The position numbers and the translations under genes are program-made. Shown here piece by piece: positions 15,403 to 17,200 of a stretch of DNA of 17,200 nt (within the stretch, counting starts at the first letter, position 1; the number at the start of each line of letters is the position of its first letter). Under the pieces are notes generated by a model that saw nothing but the letters and a program-made list of their open reading frames with translations, ran no database searches and was not told the DNA's origin. Source of the DNA: Pseudomonadota bacterium (lineage in GTDB: Bacteria > Myxococcota_A > Polyangia > Fen-1088); NCBI GenBank assembly GCA_023438785.1, contig JAEXQJ010000158.1, positions 1-17,200 on the forward strand, written 5' to 3'.

Positions 15403-16788
15403 CTACATGTCCTTGCTGTTGCGTGGGAAGACGGTGGTCGTCAAGACCCGGCGGCGGTAGCCGTCACGCTCGTCGGCGGTGTGGGCGGCGTGGTTTTCGG
15501 CAGCCGGCCGGCCATTGTCCAGCAGGGTCGTGTCGATGGCGTTGTCCTCGGTCAGCGACCGCGCGACCAGCGTGATGCGGACCGCGGTGGGCTGGTTGCA
15601 CTTCTCATCGCTGGCGGTGGAGATCACGTCGGCGTCCGAATTGAGCATCCACTCGTCCGCGCCATCTCCGCTGTCGGGCAGTCGGCCATCGCCCGCGGGC
15701 GGTGTTCCTCCCGGGCCCGCCTTGGGCAGGTAGTCGCAGGCGTAGGCCACCTGCAGGTCTTCGATGCCCTCCGCCAGGACCTCGGGCTCGCCCCCTTGGT
15801 CGATGCGCCACATGGTCAGCGATGGCACACCCGTGTTGTTGAGCGGAATGCCCTTCGAATCGGTGGTGCGGATGGCGAACTGGACCCACCAAAAATCGCC
15901 GAAATTGCGGACGCCCGTGTTGGCGTTGGTCGTGACCTCGGAAGGCGGCAGCGGGTCGGGGACACCGTAGGTCGCACCCAGCGGGATCAAGCCCGTCGGG
16001 GCAGTGGCTCCAGGATTCCAGGGCGACCCGGTACAGGTCGTGTTCGGTGTGCAGATGCTCGTGCCGTTGGCGTGCTCCAGAAGGTCGGTGCCCGTGGTCA
16101 CCCGGGTAATCTGCAGCAGCGTGCAGCCGCGGTCGTTGGCGATGCCCCCCATGCCGGGCTCGCCCATCAGCAGCATGAACTCGCCAGCGCGGAACATGTT
16201 CGAGTTGCCGGGAAGGGTCTGCACGATGGTTCCGGCCACCGTGGTCCCTGGGCCCGCTGCGCTGGTGACCGCCGCGGCCAGATAGGAATCGAAATCCGTA
16301 CCTGATGTGCGGTTCCCGAAGGCGACTGTGATGACGTCGGTGCCGGGAACGATGCCTCGATTCGCGGTCAAGGTGCCATCCACCTGGTCCACGATCCACA
16401 GCGGCGGAATCCGTTGCAGACCGCCGTCGCGGTAGGCGCGCAGGCCGGCCGCGGGGACCGAGGTGAAGGCCACCGTGTGCACGGGGCGCAACGACCCGTC
16501 GACCATCACCGGGGCGGCATCACTGTCGTCGGTGACGAGGCCGGCGGTGCGACCGACCGGACGAACACAGCCGAACATGCCGCCGCCCGCGGCGCGCACG
16601 AAGCGGGTCAGGACCTCCATGCCGGCCCAGACGTTCTGTTGGACATTGAGCATGCGCGTCTGGGTCTCGTAGATGCGCTGCTGGCCGGCGAAGAACATGA
16701 AAGTAGATGCGGCGACGATGGAGGAGATGATCATCGTGACCATCAGCTCGACCAGAGTCATGCCCCGATCGGGGCAGCGGCGCCTCAC
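15403..16788 (-). CDS. pilW: Type IV pilus minor prepilin, PilW-like
   Basis: Predicted inner-membrane prepilin that, after cleavage by PilD, joins the minor-pilin complex priming type IV pilus assembly. The chosen GTG at 16788 overlaps the upstream stop (GTGA) with GGAGG 8 nt ahead, giving 461 aa; a GTG at 16791 is also possible. A short basic leader, RRRCPDRG, precedes MTLVELMVTMIISSIVAA; cleavage is expected after the Gly, leaving Met at +1 (Phe is commoner) and the conserved Glu at +5. The N-terminal helix continues through about residue 60. The long C-terminal domain has six cysteines that could form disulfides in the periplasm, and the motifs VLAEGIEDLQVAY, AVRITLVARS and the closing RRRVLTTTVFPRN, which fit PilW. 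No further pilus gene follows; groEL is convergent. Confidence 0.82.
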   Translation of the reverse strand: MRRRCPDRGMTLVELMVTMIISSIVAASTFMFFAGQQRIYETQTRMLNVQQNVWAGMEVLTRFVRAAGGGMFGCVRPVGRTAGLVTDDSDAAPVMVDGSLRPVHTVAFTSVPAAGLRAYRDGGLQRIPPLWIVDQVDGTLTANRGIVPGTDVITVAFGNRTSGTDFDSYLAAAVTSAAGPGTTVAGTIVQTLPGNSNMFRAGEFMLLMGEPGMGGIANDRGCTLLQITRVTTGTDLLEHANGTSICTPNTTCTGSPWNPGATAPTGLIPLGATYGVPDPLPPSEVTTNANTGVRNFGDFWWVQFAIRTTDSKGIPLNNTGVPSLTMWRIDQGGEPEVLAEGIEDLQVAYACDYLPKAGPGGTPPAGDGRLPDSGDGADEWMLNSDADVISTASDEKCNQPTAVRITLVARSLTEDNAIDTTLLDNGRPAAENHAAHTADERDGYRRRVLTTTVFPRNSKDM

Positions 16789-17200
16789 CACGACTTCCTC
16801 CGTTCGACGTCGAGTCGGACCGTCTTGGGCGTTCCGGTGTCGTTGTTGTAGGTGACCACGACCGAGATGACGTACGGCCGGCCGGCGCCCAGGTTCATCA
16901 CGCGGTCGCGGCGAATCCAGCGGTATTCGGGCGACAGGGCGGTGGTCCTCCTGCCTTCGGCGTTCAGGTACTCGGGGGCGGTCCAAGTGCCGCTGGCTAC
17001 GGCGGCCAGCTGATCGGATGTCGCGCTAATGACAGCGTAGGAGTTGGCCTCTTCGATGCCCTGGCTGGCCAGGCGGAGGGCCACGGCGGCGTCGTTGGCC
17101 GCCTTGGAGGCGCCGACCACCGCTTGCTGCACGGCCAGGGTGCCCAGCAGTCCGATGGCGCCCAAGAGCAGCGCGACCATGACCTCCACCAGGGTGAACC
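16785..17200 (-). CDS. pilV: Type IV pilus minor prepilin, PilV-like, 5' end cut by window
   Basis: Prepilin whose start lies beyond the right edge of the window. Reading from 17198 gives FTLVEVMVALLLGAIGLL, the classical mature N-terminus of a type IV pilin with Glu at +5. The two bases at 17200-17199 (GG on the minus strand) fit the last two bases of the conserved Gly codon before the cleavage site. A GTG at 17189 that would open a shorter frame lies inside this motif and cannot be the true start. After the helix come RLASQGIEEANSYA, typical of PilV-family proteins, and a short beta-rich domain ending ISVVVTYNNDTG...RLDVERRKSW. The stop overlaps the start of the PilW-like gene by 4 nt, so the two are translationally coupled members of a minor-pilin operon that continues to the right. 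Confidence 0.82.
   Translation of the reverse strand, partial: FTLVEVMVALLLGAIGLLGTLAVQQAVVGASKAANDAAVALRLASQGIEEANSYAVISATSDQLAAVASGTWTAPEYLNAEGRRTTALSPEYRWIRRDRVMNLGAGRPYVISVVVTYNNDTGTPKTVRLDVERRKSW

Overview
The window is GC-rich (roughly two-thirds G+C by eye), densely coding and made almost entirely of conserved bacterial housekeeping genes. Several traits point to a deltaproteobacterium-like organism, most likely in the Myxococcota: an ileS-lspA pair, a bacterial deoxynucleoside kinase next to panB-panC, a TPR protein with an AgmX/PglI-like tail, PilV/PilW minor pilins, and a groESL operon with no visible CIRCE operator. This placement is inferred from gene content and protein style. 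No 16S rRNA or other decisive marker is present.

Layout. (1) 1-2964, minus strand: ileS followed by the start of lspA, which runs off the left edge. (2) 3102-4432, plus strand: a dCMP deaminase-family gene and an exported DUF882/MepK-like peptidoglycan hydrolase ending at a hairpin terminator. (3) 4540-8863, plus strand: a type IIA topoisomerase pair whose motifs fit topoisomerase IV (parC then parE, 1 nt apart). (4) 8955-12559, plus strand: a secreted TPR protein, a deoxynucleoside kinase translationally overlapping it, then panB and panC overlapping by 4 nt. (5) 12545-13117, minus strand: a conserved gene of unknown function, convergent with and overlapping the end of panC. (6) 13328-15320, plus strand: groES-groEL with a strong terminator. 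(7) 15403-17200, minus strand: PilW-like and PilV-like type IV prepilins, the latter cut by the right edge.

The genes supply translation (ileS), lipoprotein processing (lspA), deoxynucleotide metabolism (dCMP deaminase, deoxynucleoside kinase), cell wall turnover, chromosome decatenation (parCE), coenzyme A precursor synthesis (panBC), protein folding (groESL) and pilus assembly. No mobile element, CRISPR array, tRNA or rRNA was seen.

I found no convincing new multi-gene system. The most interesting signals are local. IleRS has altered HIGH and KMSKS motifs. A TGCTA extended -10-like element recurs just upstream of several start codons and implies very short leaders. The ParC-like protein has an RG/G-rich N-terminal tail whose DNA is a G-quadruplex motif. 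The promoter of the unknown minus-strand gene carries an operator-like inverted repeat.
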